Of a DNA stretch of 64,000 bases, positions 1 to 10,462 are shown piece by piece. The stretch is from Marsupella aquatica (Eukaryota; Marchantiophyta): positions 23,746,001 through 23,810,000 of the forward strand of contig OZ316896.1 of assembly GCA_973895155.1 (NCBI GenBank), given 5' to 3'. The notes below the pieces were generated by a model. It did no database searches. It was not told the origin of the DNA and saw only the letters and a list, made by a program, of their open reading frames with translations. Numbering within the stretch: position 1 is the stretch's first letter; each line of letters begins with the position of its first letter. The position numbers and the translations under genes were made by a program.

Positions 1-2234
1 TCACTAACTAATTCTAGGGGTGCTCCATACCTGGTGAAGATCTGCTCATACATGAATCTAGCCGTAGTAATTGCATCATCCTTCGTTGTTGGTCTGGCCT
101 CTACCCATTTAGTTGCATAATCCGTAGCCAAGATTATGTACTTGTTTCGTCGAGGGTGGGTCAGTGGTTTCAGAGGTCCAATGTAATCAATACCCCACTT
201 CTCGAATGGTGCCAGAGGTAGAATAGGGTGCAGTGGATGTCTGGTGGACGCCCTTGGTCCTCCCGCTCGTTGACAAGGATCGCATTGTTTGATAAACTGA
301 TAGACATCCTTGTGCAAGGTGGGCCACCAGTAACCGGCATTTAATATCTTCTTAGACGTGGTTACTGGGGCAAAATGTCCTCCGGCCTCCTCTCCATGCA
401 TGGCCCGTAGGACTCGTTTTACCTCTCTCTTTTCCAAACACCTTTGAATTGTGCCGTTGATTCCATGCTTGTGCAGTATGCCTTTAATGCACTGATACTG
501 TCTGACCTTCCGCACAAAGACTGCGGCTTGCTCTCGGCTTAATCCTGGCTGTAATCTGGAAGTGCTGAGAAATTGTAAAATCTCAGGGTACCATGTATCA
601 ACTATTTCCACAACGAATAGCTCCTCGTCGGGGAATCGATCATCGATGCAATCCGTGGCAGGTTCACCTGTGATCCTTGAAAAGAAGTCGGCATTGGCGT
701 GTAACTTTCCCGGCTTGATCCTCAGCTCATAGTCAAACTCCTGTAATAGCAAAATCCATCTTGCTACTCTGCCTGTAAGGTCCGGCTTATTGACTAGGTA
801 CTTCAAACTTTCATGATCGGTATGAAAGATTACCTTGTACCCTAGTAAATAATGCCTAAACTTTTTACAAGAATAAATGACTCCTAATGCTTCTCTCTCT
901 GTGGTGGAGTAGTTCCGTTCGGCATCGGCAAGCTGACGGCTTGCGAAGTATATGGGATGGTCCCTTCCTTTCTCATCCAACTGACTTAGTACTGAGCCAA
1001 TACAGAAGCCCGAGACATCTACAAAAACATGAAAATCTTTGTTCCAGTCCGGTGCTATCATGACTGGGGCCTCGACTAACATCTGCTTCAATTCTACCAC
1101 CGCTGTGACTCGTTCGGGTGTGGGTTCGAAGTCTGCTCCTGCCTTGAGCATGTTGGTTAATGGTAAAGCTAGCTTGGCAAAATCCTTGATGAACCGGCGA
1201 TAGTAACCAATGCATCCCAAGAAGGATCTTACATCCTTTATGTTCTTAGGTTGCATGATATCTAGCCATACTGCTAGCTTACCTTTGTCAATCTCAATGC
1301 CCTTCCTTGATACCTTGTGACCTAGTAGCACCCCCTCGGTTACTGCAAAGAAACATTTATCTGGGTGTAACTTGAGACCCACCTCTCTACATCTCATGAA
1401 GGTTTTCCTGAGGTATTTAGCATGTTTCGATGCCTTCCCGAATACTGCAAAGTCATCAATGAAGATTTCCATGAACTTTCTCAAGTAATCATGAAAAATG
1501 TTCACCATTAATCGTTGAAACATAGCTGGTGCGTTGCAGAGTCCAAACGGCATACGATTGAAGACATAGATCCCCCATTCCGTGATGAAGGCCGTCTTGA
1601 TTTGGTCTTCCTGCCGAATCCTGATTTGGTTATAACCAGAGTATCCATCCATGAATGAATATAGTTCATGACTGGCTACCATGTCTAGTACCATATCAGT
1701 AAACGGTAAAGGAAAATGGTCTTTTAATGTTGCTTCATTCAGCTTCCTGTAATCTTGACAAACCCGGATCTTGGGTTTACCATCGGGTCCAGCTTTCTTG
1801 GGAACTATCACAATTGGAGACACCCAGTCTGAATGCAGGACTGGAGTGATGAATCCAGCTTCCACTAGTTTGTCGATTTCTGTTTGGACCAGCAGGGAAT
1901 ACTTCGGGTTCATCCTTCGAATTGGTTGTCGAAATGATTTGGCTCCTAACATGAGATCAATTCGATGTTCCCCTAGTGTTGGATCTACTCCCTTTAGATC
2001 TTGGTGACTCCATGCAAACACATCCTGAAATTCAATCAATAAGTCACTGATCTCTTTCTCGAGCTCAGGTGCTAGGTTTCTCCCTAAGTTCAGTTCTCTT
2101 CCCTCTCCTAAGTCGAGCTTCCGATATTGCCGTGCTTGGATCATATTAATCTGCTTCTTCAAATTTGGGTCCAGTTCGGCTTCCAGTCTCTCCAATCTCA
2201 TACCTCCATAAACTGGAATCTCGGCTGGACTCAA
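1..2234 (-). CDS. Ty3/gypsy retrotransposon pol fragment (RT, RNase H, integrase), partial at the left edge
   Basis: One uninterrupted minus-strand frame of about 740 codons. An in-frame TAA lies at 2235-2237, the first ATG is at 2201, and the frame leaves the window at base 1. Reading inward it shows reverse transcriptase (AFITEWGIYVFNRMPFGLCN near 1530-1600, catalytic box FIDDF near 1455), a Ty3-type RNase H (FVDVSG near 1025, DHESLKYLVNK near 800), the zinc-binding integrase N-terminus (YWWPTLHKDV and CDPCQ, 290-370), and the start of the integrase core (YIILATDYATKWVEARP near 115-165, with the first catalytic Asp). Gag and protease are missing: similarity stops at the 2.23-kb junction. 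The open frame suggests a recent insertion or a truncation just outside the coding part. Family assignment rests on the RT-RNase H-IN order and motifs seen directly. The exact clade cannot be set without a phylogeny. Confidence 0.9.
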   Translation of the reverse strand, partial: MSPAEIPVYGGMRLERLEAELDPNLKKQINMIQARQYRKLDLGEGRELNLGRNLAPELEKEISDLLIEFQDVFAWSHQDLKGVDPTLGEHRIDLMLGAKSFRQPIRRMNPKYSLLVQTEIDKLVEAGFITPVLHSDWVSPIVIVPKKAGPDGKPKIRVCQDYRKLNEATLKDHFPLPFTDMVLDMVASHELYSFMDGYSGYNQIRIRQEDQIKTAFITEWGIYVFNRMPFGLCNAPAMFQRLMVNIFHDYLRKFMEIFIDDFAVFGKASKHAKYLRKTFMRCREVGLKLHPDKCFFAVTEGVLLGHKVSRKGIEIDKGKLAVWLDIMQPKNIKDVRSFLGCIGYYRRFIKDFAKLALPLTNMLKAGADFEPTPERVTAVVELKQMLVEAPVMIAPDWNKDFHVFVDVSGFCIGSVLSQLDEKGRDHPIYFASRQLADAERNYSTTEREALGVIYSCKKFRHYLLGYKVIFHTDHESLKYLVNKPDLTGRVARWILLLQEFDYELRIKPGKLHANADFFSRITGEPATDCIDDRFPDEELFVVEIVDTWYPEILQFLSTSRLQPGLSREQAAVFVRKVRQYQCIKGILHKHGINGTIQRCLEKREVKRVLRAMHGEEAGGHFAPVTTSKKILNAGYWWPTLHKDVYQFIKQCDPCQRAGGPRASTRHPLHPILPLAPFEKWGIDYIGPLKPLTHPRRNKYIILATDYATKWVEARPTTKDDAITTARFMYEQIFTRYGAPLELVS

Positions 2235-2283
2235 TTAGAGTTGCCGTGCATTTAGATTTAGACTCAATTAGAGTTGCCGCGCA
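2227..2283. repeat. Short direct repeat at the gypsy fragment boundary
   Basis: A 23-25 bp sequence (gactcaattagagttgccg then t/c gcat) occurs twice, at about 2227-2248 and 2259-2283, separated by about 10 bases. It sits exactly where the retrotransposon frame ends, so it may mark the rearrangement that truncated the element. Confidence 0.6.
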
Positions 2284-3399
2284 TCGATGGACCAAGAGGG
2301 GGTTGCCTGGACCAGAGCGGGGTTAGGGCCATAACTTTTAGGCCCCAATGCCACAATTTGTGCTTGAGGCCAAGTTACGAAAGGTTTGTGATTATCTTCG
2401 TTTCGAGCTAAGTGGCGGGGCCCATGGACCCTCGGGTAGGGGGCCAAAGATAGGAGACCAAAGTTGGTCCGGGGGTGGCAGGTCCCCAAAAGCATATATG
2501 AAGGGAGTGGTCCTCTCAAGTTTGAGCTCGAGCTGATCGCGATCGACGAAGTTACGTCGTTTCAAGTTTTGAAGCGGAAACAAGCATAACTCAACGACCG
2601 GATCTCCGTTGGGGGAGTTCTTGGGCTTGTTGGAAAGCTAATGAAGAAAGCTACCTCATATGCTCTCTGATTGTGCATTGGATGGTTTTGGTTTTGAGGC
2701 TTGCAATGGGGGGAGTCCCTCTTGCCGATCCGAAGTCGAACAGTGACCAAACCGCATTTGGTTCCCACGAGGACCTGATGTTGGAGAGGTAGAACCAAGT
2801 AGACTTTGGGGGCTGCCGTTGAGATCTGGTCCCGATGCATGGTGAGAGGTTGAGCGGAACCCGGTTTCGCCGAGAGGTGGCTAAGATCTAGAAATTGAAT
2901 GATCCCGACGTGTTACTACTAGTTTATGACAAACTAAGTTTGGGCCATGGGCATGTCCTGGAGGCAGGGCGGTTAGCCATTGACGGGTAGAAAGTGGGGA
3001 AGCTTGGGCGACATCCGGTAGATAGACTGTTCCGGACGAACAGTGATGCCGACCTTAGTGTCAGCTTATGGCAAGGCCATGCGGGCCTGGAAGGCTCTAT
3101 CCGCTGACCTACTTACTAATGATTATTGAGCTTGATGCAAGACAATGGTCTTGGGATTTCTGAGATCAAGACGGGTTCTTACCGGTTGGTTGGTTGCTTG
3201 TGCAGATAGCAAAGACCGTTGAGCGACGGTTGTGCTGACGAGGGCAAGTGCGGCTTCTTATGGGAGGGGTTGCTAACGACAAGGAGTATAGTTGGAGAGA
3301 ACTTGCCCCAACATTCCGTATTAGTGCAAGGTTTGAATTATTTCAAGGCTGAGAAACGAGTTTGGACGGGCACGTGGTGGGAGGGCCACCACTCATGGC
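2284..3399. other. Non-coding stretch between the gypsy and copia relics
   Basis: No gene is recognised. The 2500-2860 part (acgaagttacgtcgtttcaa onward) has the look of LTR or untranslated sequence from a Ty3-type element, but no matching second copy lies in the window. From about 3219 a degraded frame leads into the copia integrase tail, with a frame change near 3400. Confidence 0.4.
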
Positions 3400-5497
3400 T
3401 TGGTAGTTTTTGGAAGTGATGCATATGCTCTCACACCGAAGCAGAATAGGACCAAGTTGGATCCTACCTCCAAGAAATGTGTTTTTCTTGGGTACCAGAG
3501 TGGTGTGAAAGCCTATAGGCTATGGGATCCTATTGCCTGTAAGCTCGTTGTCAGTAGAGATGTTTCCTTCAATGAATCCAAATTATTGAAGGAGGGGGAG
3601 AATACTCAGGTCTCCCGTACTGACAAAGGAAATCTCCTATCCCGGATCTCGTTGAGGGGGAGATTGGTCATGAAGTGCATGACCGGAGAGAAGGAGTTGC
3701 TCCAATTATGGAGTTGGTTCCTATGCCAGAGGAACCAGAGGAGTTTGTTGATGCTGGTGAGCAGCAAGTGGATGCTGCTGAGCTTCAAATTGTACCAGCA
3801 CACGCAAATCAACCGGAGTCATCGGCTAGAAGAACATCTGGTCGCACTATACGCGCTCCACCAAGGTATGGATAGTGGGTTGATTCATCTCAGTTGCAAG
3901 AGGAGGATTTTGTTACTGATGATGAGGGTGATGCGTTGATACTTGAAGAAGGGGAACCTTCTTCATTTCATGAGGCAAGTGCTTCTAAGGAGAAGCAGGA
4001 GTGGACTGCAGCAATCCAAACGGAGATGCAGTCACTGAAGGACAACAAAACTTGGGAGCTTGTCAAGCTGCCTGGGGGACAACAAGTGGTGGACAGCAAG
4101 TGGATATACAAGCTGAAGGATCAATCCATGGGAGGTGGATTGAAGGTCTACAAGGCTAGGTTGGTAGCCAAGGGATTCACACAGGAAAAAGGTGTGGATT
4201 ACAATGAGGTCTTCTCACCGGTTGCTAAGTACTCAACAATACAACTATTGTGTGTGCTTGTTGTTATGTTTGGTCTGCTGCTAGATCAGATGGATGTTGT
4301 CACAGCTTTCCTCTATGGCACCTTGGAAGAGGTGATTTTCATGAGACAGCCGCTAGGTTTTGTGAAGAAAGGGCAAGAGGATTTGGTTTGCAGATTACTG
4401 AGATCCTTGTACGGGTTGAAGCAATCACCAAGGCAGTGGAATAAGCGGTTTGATGATTGGATTCATGCACAAGGCTTTCACAGGAGTGTGTTTGACCCAT
4501 GTGTGTATCTTAAACCGGTGAAGAATGTTGTCTTTGGGTTCATTATTTTAGTACTTTATGTGGATGACATGCTTATTGCTGCCAAGGATAGATCTGAGAT
4601 TGTTAAGCTCAAGGCACTGCTAAGTGCAGAGTTTAAGATGAAGGACTTAGGGCCAGCTAAGAGGATTTTGGGTATGGAGATCACTAGGGACTTGGAGGCT
4701 GGCAGGCTATGGTTGACGCAGAGCAGTTATGCGAGGAAGGTAATTGCAAGGTTCAACATGGGGGATAGCAAGCTAGTAAGTACCCCGTTGGCTCCACACT
4801 TCAAGTTGTCATCAGCTTTCTGTCCTACGGATGACACAGAGAAGGGGTTGATGTCAAAGGTTCCGTATGACAAGGCAATGGAGAGTCTCATGTATTTGAT
4901 GACTTGCACTAGACCTGATCTTGCCATGGCCATGGGCAAGGTGAGCAGGTACATGTCGAATCCAGGGAAGGTACACTAGGAAGCAGTGAAGTGGATTATT
5001 CAGTATTTGAAGGGTACCGTGGATCATGGTCTACTGTTTGATGCACATGCTGATAATGCTAGATCATTGATGGGCTATGTAGATGCTGACTATGCACAGG
5101 ATCTGGATCGGAGGAGGTCAACAACAGGTTATGTGTTCACACTGGGAGGTCAACTTTGCAGAAGTGTATTGCTCAGTCTACTACAGAAGCGGAGTATGTT
5201 GCAGCAGCGGAAGCAGCAAAGGAAGCGATTTGGTTGGATAGACTTATCATTGAGATGGGATTGCCACAGGGGAATATGAAGCTCTATTGTGATAGTCAGA
5301 GTGCACTCCACCTTGCTGTGAACCAGGTGATGGACAGCAAAGTGAAGCACATCGACGTCAGGTACCATTTTATCAGGCAAGCTGTGTTTGATAATATGCT
5401 TGAGCTAGTTAAGATTGACGGTAAACTCAACCCGGCTGACGCTTTTACCAAAGTGATTCTTTTGGAGAGTTTTTCTAGGCACCGTGATGTGTTGTAG
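3400..5497 (+). pseudogene. Ty1/copia pol relic A: integrase C-terminus, reverse transcriptase, RNase H
   Basis: Starts within the integrase C-terminal region (VVFGSDAYALTPKQNRTKLD, 3400 on), changes frame near 3675 and meets a TAG near 3871. It then runs as a 361-codon reverse transcriptase frame (3894-4979) with WIYKLK, ARLVAKGFTQEKGVDY, the catalytic box LYVDDMLIAA and KDLGPAKRILGMEI. A TAG at 4977-4979 replaces the Trp codon expected before EAVKWIIQYLKG. RNase H continues in the same frame from 4986, then shifts near 5155 into the frame ending at 5497 (QSTTEAEYVAAAEAAKEAIW, KHIDVRYHFI, ADAFTK). The order IN-RT-RH defines the copia superfamily. Gag, protease and most of integrase are absent, and at least two stops and two frame changes make this a dead copy. 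It is closely related to the relic at 27290-28530, which helps to locate the lesions. Confidence 0.92.
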
Positions 5498-5712
5498 GTT
5501 TTGCAATTGCCTCACAAGTAGGGTTACTTAACAGTTGTGTAGATATTGAGATATGCTCTTGCTCATTCCTTGTATAGGCTACGACTTAGTTATGGTCTAC
5601 TCTCGTATAAAGAGGGAAAACCCAGTTTGGTTTTTCTTTCCAGAACTTCCCGCTGAGCAATCATATTGGTAGCAGTCTTTACCCTCCCCTAGACCAGAGT
5701 CAAGGGGGAGAT
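5498..5712 (+). mobile_element. Copia relic A 3' untranslated region and polypurine tract
   Basis: Non-coding internal sequence between the RNase H stop and the 3' LTR. It ends in the purine run aagggggaga (5702-5711), the expected plus-strand primer site, directly before the LTR. Confidence 0.8.
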
Positions 5713-6053
5713 TGTTAGGTATTTACTCAAGGTCTAGGGTTACGACATGTAACCATAGTTAGACTAACCGTAGTCAGAGACGTGGTTAGGTTAACTAGGA
5801 TGCACACTATATGCCAAGTGATGTTTGCTTGGATAAGTGAAACTTAGGCTCATTGTTATAGAGCCACTTGAGAGATGAGGAGAGCTTACACTGTGGAGAC
5901 TTGGTATGGCCGATGGGCTTAGAGTTCAGTAAAGCTCTCTTGTGTGTTCTTGTGTATGTAGCCTCAAGGAGGTGAACCACGTATCTCGGTGTCGACTATT
6001 GTGCGTTGGATGTTTCATGGGCTTGCCGTTGCGATCGTTGTTTATGCTCAACA
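5713..6053 (+). repeat. 3' LTR of copia relic A
   Basis: A 341-bp LTR starting TGTTAG just after the polypurine tract and ending CTCAACA. It aligns along its whole length with the reverse complements of 7538-7894 and 32136-32471, for example over ttaggctcattgtta, ggtgaaccacgtatctc and catgggcttgccgtt. By eye it is roughly 80-85% similar to the 7538-7894 copy, so the two are not products of one recent insertion. Confidence 0.9.
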
Positions 6054-7520
6054 ACACTGACAACCAAAATCAAAATTTGACGGAAAAGTTATTCAAATTT
6101 TGGTCGGGGTGGGTAAATACTTGGGAAACTCCCTCGTTTTTGACCACCTCAGGGAATAACCAAAATGACAAATACAACCCGTCGTTGGAATCGCAATTCA
6201 TTTGGTGCACCGTGTTGCTAACTTCAATGGCTACGACCTCGCCAAAAAAGAACCAAAAACATTACCGTGTGGCGTGCGTAATCTTTGTCGGACGGACAAA
6301 AAAATTTCTCAGCTTTGTTTTTCAAGAATATTCCCGCACAGTCTGACAAGTCTCATAGGGGGCCGTTCCCCCTGTCCAAGCGGTTAAATCCCGGGGTCAC
6401 CGATCACGGGATAGCCAATGGAAACAAACTGGGGGAAAAACAAAAAATCCGGCCTTAAAAGGGGGTGTTTAAGCCCCTTTGTAAAATCCCTATGTAATGC
6501 TAGGCGCGTACAGGATTGGGGTACGGGGCCGGGCGTAAAGATGGGCATCGGAGCAGTAGGAAGGCGCGACTGTGTACAAATTGTGTACCGCCGCGAAGGG
6601 CCGGTGAGAGGAAAAAAATGGGAGGACGGGGGTCGGGCGGCGGGCTACAGCCCGCAGGTTGCAGGAGGGACGGGGACAAGGCTGCCGCTGGGTGGCTAAA
6701 TCTGTGCCGGCTGGCGCTACGTGAGCTGAATAATACCAGGGGGAGAGGGTTGTTGGTAAGGGGTCGGGAGGGAGTACCGTGTGTGTATACACACCCAAAA
6801 CCTCCCTAAAAGGCCCTTAAAAAAACTTCCTTTGCATAAAAACAAAGTGTTGGGTTACAAACCAAACCGGTGCCGTTTTGCTTGAGAAAAGTGAAGGCCG
6901 CCGATGGGAAAAAGTTGTCAAATTGTGTCGGCACAGTCTGCAAGCTCAGCAAAGAAAAACCTTCCGTCGTACGTATCACACTCACTCCGCGTCAAGTGCC
7001 AATGCCAGACTCAAAATGACCGCTTCTTCGCGATCTCTCCGTTGAGCCATAGCACTTTGTGTTTCTTCTTCCGAGTTGGACGTGATGACAAGAAACCCGG
7101 TTCAGATGGGAACAAGCTCCATAGCTTGTGAAAAAATCTAAACGCCTCTTTCAATTGTCACAACGCACTCTGTAACCACTTGGCAACGACTCAGCTACCG
7201 AAACGACCAGCTCACCACAACCTCCAACTTGAGCTATAGCATGCGATGCCTCCCGCACCGCAAAACACACACCGTTGCAAACATGAACTCTGGTCTCTCC
7301 CCTGAAAAATTATCGAGCATGAAAAACTTCAGAATGACGCAAACTCTGATTCCTCCTCACCACGGATACCAACCAGTGAGTTCTATACACCGATAGAAAA
7401 CCCTCTCACTAATCTATTTGCACAGCCACACACATTCAAGTTTCATGCAACAAAACACCGAATGTAACACCGACAATGAACGCTGGAAAACCGTCACGAA
7501 AAACCTTGTCACCTCCGAGG
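6054..7520 (-). mobile_element. Copia relic B leader (5' untranslated internal region), minus orientation
   Basis: Non-coding internal leader of a second copia copy in the opposite direction. It matches 30730-32118 block by block, for example gaaaagttattcaaattttgg, gggaaactccc, the hairpin-like run near 6465-6485, and the block around gttgagccatagcacttt. It contains only short chance ORFs. Gag and everything downstream are missing: the sequence stops exactly where the LTR of relic A begins at 6053/6054. Confidence 0.82.
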
Positions 7521-7534
7521 CATGCTCTGATACC
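7521..7534 (-). promoter_or_regulatory. Copia primer-binding site (initiator tRNA-Met type)
   Basis: Read on the minus strand, TGGTATCAGAGCATG lies three bases inside the LTR end. TGGTATCAGAGC is the classic plant copia primer-binding site complementary to initiator tRNA-Met. It fixes this LTR as a 5' LTR transcribed leftward. Confidence 0.88.
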
Positions 7535-7537
7535 AAT

Positions 7538-7894
7538 TGTTGAGCATAGACGACAATCGTAACGGCAAGCCCATGAACCATCCAATGCACAAGAGTCAAC
7601 ACAGAGAGATACGTGGTTCACCTCCACATGAGGCTACGTCCACGGGAACTCACAAGAGCTTTACTGCACTCTAGGCCGACCGGTCATACCAAGCATCCAC
7701 AGCGCAAGCTCTCCCTATCTCTCAACTAGCTCCGTAACAATGAGCCTAAGTTCCCACTCTCCAAGCAAACATTGCTTGGGTATAGAGTGTGCACAACATG
7801 ACTAACCTAACCAAGTATGCGACTAAGGTTAGCCTTAACTATGGTACGGTCGTCACTCTAGACCTAAGAGTAAATCTTAACCGAGATCCTAACA
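7538..7894 (-). repeat. 5' LTR of copia relic B, minus orientation
   Basis: A 357-bp LTR with terminal TGTTAG...CTCAACA when read on the minus strand. It matches the LTRs at 5713-6053 and 32136-32471 and is followed inward by the primer-binding site. No polypurine tract or partner element follows its outer end. Confidence 0.88.
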
Positions 7895-9932
7895 CGAGTG
7901 CCTGCCTTTGATCTCTTTCACATAACAATTTCTTTTAGATAACTATCTCGACATCTTAAGTAGTGCAAAGGCATCTTTCATGCAACATTTTTATGCTGTG
8001 CAATCCTAAACACAACAATCTCTTTTGTGGAACGATATCTTTTGTATGCAATGAAACCTTTACACAATTTGTGGAAAGCCTTTTTTGAGGAAGTATTCTA
8101 AGGAGTATTAAATCTACATTTTTCAAATCTTTTGAAGCATTTTAAGTGACAAAATGAAGTCACTTAGAGAAGATGAAGGAGTTAAGGACATAAGAAGATC
8201 AGTTTAACCAACAAACTGTTTTTTATCGGAAGAATCGCTCAGGCGTTTTAAGTTGAATTCTGATTCAGCATCTCTTAAACCATTTTTCCTCTCCCTTTTT
8301 CCACCCGAGCTCATTAGATAGAATTTAGCTTAGTTAAACTAGTTTAGCCATCATTAGGAATCTTAGCTTAGGAAAGTAGTTAGAACTACTTACCTCTTCA
8401 AATCTTCAATTAATAGTTAGTTAGGAAGTAGTTTAGTAACCTTTTTAGATCTCTTTGATCTGTGAGGGAGTATTACAATTGAACTCCCAGGAAAAATTGT
8501 CTTGTCATTTTCTCTGGAAACGATTTGTGACCAGTATGGGTCTTTTCCTCATGCCAGGTTGGGCTTAGGAGGAAGAATCGTAGAAATGAGAAAATGCACC
8601 ACCCAAATTCTACTGTTATTCATGATTTCCTCGTGCATTTCTTGCAAACCTTGGAATGAATGAATACATTTTAAGAAAATGTTTCTTTGGTTTTGTATGG
8701 AAAAATATGAGTAAAGTTCTGAAATCTAGAATTTAGAGAATTGTAGTGAAATTCCTAATGTAAAGCCGATCTCTGTTGAGTATAAGGAATTTAGGAATGG
8801 AACGAAAACAAACTTCTATTGAGAAGGAGCGATAGTCTGAGAGTCTCCATATTAAAATGATTGATCATAAATATTTCGAGTGATATAGTAGTTGTGTAAG
8901 GAGAGAGACTCCTAAAGATCTCCAAGACCTTAATACCATCATAAGTTGATTTCCTTTATTCCTTACGGGAACGAATTCGAGTTTCTAAGATACATTTTAT
9001 ACAAGTTTCATCTAAAACGCTTACCACACAATTATCTCTTTTGCTAAACAACTTTTGTTACCTAACAACTTCTTTTCCTCCATAACATTAACAATATCAT
9101 TTTTGCAACAACTTCTTTTATGCAATGCAATCTTTTGCACAACAACATTTTTACACATCACCATCTTTGCATAACAACATGGTATGCATTGACACCATCT
9201 TTTGTGCAATGCACACCGGGTAATGAGCTAGTCAATAATGAGGAAAATTTCACAACTTATATGTTCAGATCACGTGGTCAAAGATGGGACTCAAATTCAA
9301 CATAAAGGAAGTTGTGATGATTTCACTCTCAGGTTTTTCAGAGTGTGACAGAACAAGAGGTGGATAAACTGTAGACTAGAAGAAGACCCATTGTCTTGAG
9401 TATCACTTTGGTTAACTTTAAACTGAAGCCTCAATTATATTGTTTATGTGTTTGTCTAACTCTAAATTCAAATGCTAAACCATGGTTAGTGTGAAACCCT
9501 TGGATGGTAAAACTAGGTTAATCTCAACCCCAGGCATGCTACCTGTGATTCGTTTTAAAACTGTTGACTACAAAGGATGTCACAGTCCATTGGGATTGTC
9601 CTGTTTCTACCCTAGGTCCATGATCGGGGGCTTTACTTTCCATGGTGCACCCTATATCATTATCCAGCAAGGGTAATAAAAGTCCTAGATGTATATATCA
9701 CACTGCTCTACTCTGCTCAGTTCAGGATTTTTAGTACCCATAGGAGGCTTAAAAGACACTTGGCGCAACCCACACACTCACCAACCCTCCCCACAGCCAA
9801 TGCAGGGGGGGGGGGAGCTGGGGGGGGGGGGGGGGGTGTTGAAGTATGTCATGGGAAGCCTTTTGTTCTGTCTAGTCCTTCATACTGGTCTGTAGTTTTG
9901 AATGTATTTTTGTTCCCATTTAGAGCAAAACA
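7895..9932. other. Non-coding intergenic stretch with degenerate short repeats
   Basis: No gene recognised. Two patches (about 7920-8090 and 9020-9235) carry loosely repeated units like caacatcttttgcacaacaa, related to the patch at 44160-44540. Near 9802-9836 are two long guanine runs separated by a few bases. The remainder is AT-rich without coherent coding frames. Confidence 0.5.
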
Positions 9933-10036
9933 GGGGAGTTCTCTCCCTAGCCGGCTCTCTCCCTTACCACCTTCCTCTCCGCCGAATGGTCCGTAGAATA
10001 GCACAGAGTAGGGTATTATCAATTTATTGAACTTTT

Positions 10037-10451
10037 TGTTTTGTTTGTCTTGAATGGAAATGGGGAGGAAATACAATTAGACTCCCCCCACCCCAATGTG
10101 ACAGTTTTACAGTAGTGAACCCAGACCAGGGTGAGCCCCAATACAATTAAATTCCCCCCACCCCAATGTGATAATTTTTCTGTAGGGAACCCAGACCAGG
10201 GTGAGCCCCAATGGATCCAACAAGGACCCACCAGGAAGGAGAGAGGATTAAATAAGGGTCACAAAGTGGGCTAAACCCTAAACCAGGGTCAGAGGGGATT
10301 ATCAAAAATCCAATCCACTACCCACACACATATACTCTCCACACTGACACATATACTCTCCACACTCAGTGTGGAAGGGGGATTGAACCTGAGAACTCTT
10401 AGTTCCTGGCAAATCCTGCCAATTGGCCTAAGCCAATTGGTTTTTTTTTTA
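10037..10451 (-). mobile_element. SINE-like insertion with tRNA-type promoter boxes, absent from the other arm
   Basis: A 415-bp segment present only in the left arm. It is bounded by an 11-bp direct repeat, attgaactttt at 10026-10036 and attcaactttt at 10452-10462. The right arm keeps a single copy of this site (near 21775-21790). Read on the minus strand it begins with ten adenines, then tggcttaggcc (box A-like, 10425-10435), a possible anticodon-stem arrangement (gaac-taaga-gttc), and ggttcaatc (box B, matching GWTCRANNC, 10381-10389) 35 bases downstream. It ends in the A-rich tail caagacaaacaaaacaaaaa. These are the hallmarks of a tRNA-derived SINE. The leading A run is unusual. The body holds a 70-bp tandem repeat. 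Confidence 0.75.
10071..10210. repeat. 70-bp tandem repeat, two units, inside the SINE-like insertion
   Basis: Two copies of a unit running from acaatta and cccccaccccaatgtga to cccagaccagggtgagcccc, starting near 10073 and 10143. Confidence 0.85.
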
Positions 10452-10462
10452 ATTCAACTTTT

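Noticed and set aside
6490-6809. Overlapping 93-102 codon frames on both strands in the GC-rich copia leader
   Set aside because: They are not conserved as frames in the matching leader at 30730-32118, so they are composition artefacts of untranslated element DNA.
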